NCBI GenBank assembly: GCA_002347485.1
Contig: DDXM01000045.1
Coordinates: 1 to 32,239 of the forward strand
DNA length: 32,239 bases
Direction of reading: 5' to 3'
From: Anaerolineaceae bacterium UBA2260
Lineage (GTDB): Bacteria > Chloroflexota > Anaerolineae > Anaerolineales > Anaerolineaceae
This document shows positions 31,911-32,239 of this stretch, piece by piece. The notes below the pieces were generated by a model. That model had not been told where the DNA came from. It saw only the letters and a list, made by a program, of their open reading frames with translations, and did no database searches. How positions within the stretch are numbered: the first letter of the stretch is position 1; the number at the start of each line of letters is the position of its first letter. Position numbers and translations under genes: made by a program.

Positions 31911-32239
31911 GCTCAAATTATAGGCAAAGCTGATCAATCCCCACTCAATATTGACTTTTTCTGTGCCCCTAAGCATGCATCTTCTGAACCCCATATTGTG
32001 TTTTATATGGCCGAAGACCGTTTCCACCTCAGTAGAACCTTCTGATCGTAAACGAACACCCCTCTCTGAAGTCAGGTTGTTCCTGGCTTGTTCCCGATAA
32101 GCCTTCAAACGGAAACTAATGCGGATGGATCGATTTCCTTTGGCTTTAGTGCAGTGAGGTTTGAGTGGACATTCCTGGCAATCAACGCACTGATAATTTC
32201 TGTGGTCAGTAAGACAGCCATTCTCAGTTGTATAGCGAG
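31893..32239 (-). CDS. IS1182-family transposase, C-terminal part (cut by window edge)
   Basis: The reverse strand is open from the window edge to TAA at 31895-31893, 114 residues in view. It starts with a cysteine-rich zinc-binding segment (CVDCQECPLKPHC) that runs into KAKGNRSIRI. It continues with a helix KAYREQARNNLTSERGVRLRSEGSTEVETVFGHIKHNMGFRRCMLRG and ends in TEKVNIEWGLISFAYNLSKMAAL. This is the standard C-terminus of IS1182-type DDE transposases, including the catalytic Glu region (STEVETVFG). The N-terminal DDE part lies to the right, outside the window. The reading frame is intact, so the element may be complete and active. It is inserted downstream of, and convergent with, the acidic membrane protein gene. 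Confidence 0.88.
   Translation of the reverse strand, partial: RYTTENGCLTDHRNYQCVDCQECPLKPHCTKAKGNRSIRISFRLKAYREQARNNLTSERGVRLRSEGSTEVETVFGHIKHNMGFRRCMLRGTEKVNIEWGLISFAYNLSKMAAL

Overview
The window looks like a chromosomal segment of an anaerobic member of the Chloroflexota, most likely class Anaerolineae. This is inferred from gene content and style: fairly high GC with AT-rich promoters, Pro/Thr-rich linkers on lipoproteins and membrane proteins, M42 aminopeptidase paralogues, an archaeal-type aspartyl-tRNA synthetase, and a B12-linked methylmalonyl-CoA mutase small subunit beside MeaB. No rRNA, tRNA or CRISPR array was recognised. One insertion sequence is cut by the right edge.

Layout. 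1-201 (-): start of a DNA methyltransferase, cut by the left edge. 534-1682 (-): a SatD-like protein followed by a small membrane protein resembling the DUF3307 C-terminal half, with an AT-rich array of inverted heptamers upstream. 1848-2915 (+): EamA transporter with a histidine-rich tail. 2959-7542 (+): promoter, about 290 nt of apparently structured leader, and a 1419-residue exported protein with two complete 5'-nucleotidase modules. 7735-8478 (-): SH3-domain lipoprotein. 8611-13379 (+): MarR regulator with a palindromic operator on its own promoter, then a heterodimeric ABC exporter. 13506-16963 (+): UDP-ManNAc dehydrogenase, UDP-GlcNAc 2-epimerase and a glycosyltransferase, a surface-glycan block. 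16975-22232 (-): a Pro/Thr-rich membrane protein, three different M42 aminopeptidases, a solute-binding lipoprotein and a small two-helix membrane protein, read as one unit from a good promoter. 22298-24390 (-): a metal-chelatase gene read in two frames. 24548-25308 (-): two DUF4190 membrane proteins. 25663-27062 (+): B12-binding mutase subunit and MeaB GTPase. 27116-31792 (+): aspartyl-tRNA synthetase, GNAT acetyltransferase, PRPP synthetase, MutM and an acidic membrane-anchored protein. 31810-32239 (-): end of an IS1182-like element.

The most striking item is the chelatase gene. An AAA+ frame (like ChlI) ends four codons after a slippery run of seven A. The MIDAS-containing VWA part (like the ChlD C-terminus) lies in the -1 frame and has no normal start codon of its own. 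A Shine-Dalgarno-like GAGGAG lies 11 nt upstream of the slippery run, and two perfect hairpins lie just downstream. This matches published programmed -1 frameshifting in chlD genes, where one gene makes both the small and the medium chelatase subunit. Together with the mutase subunit and MeaB it gives the middle of the window a cobalamin theme.
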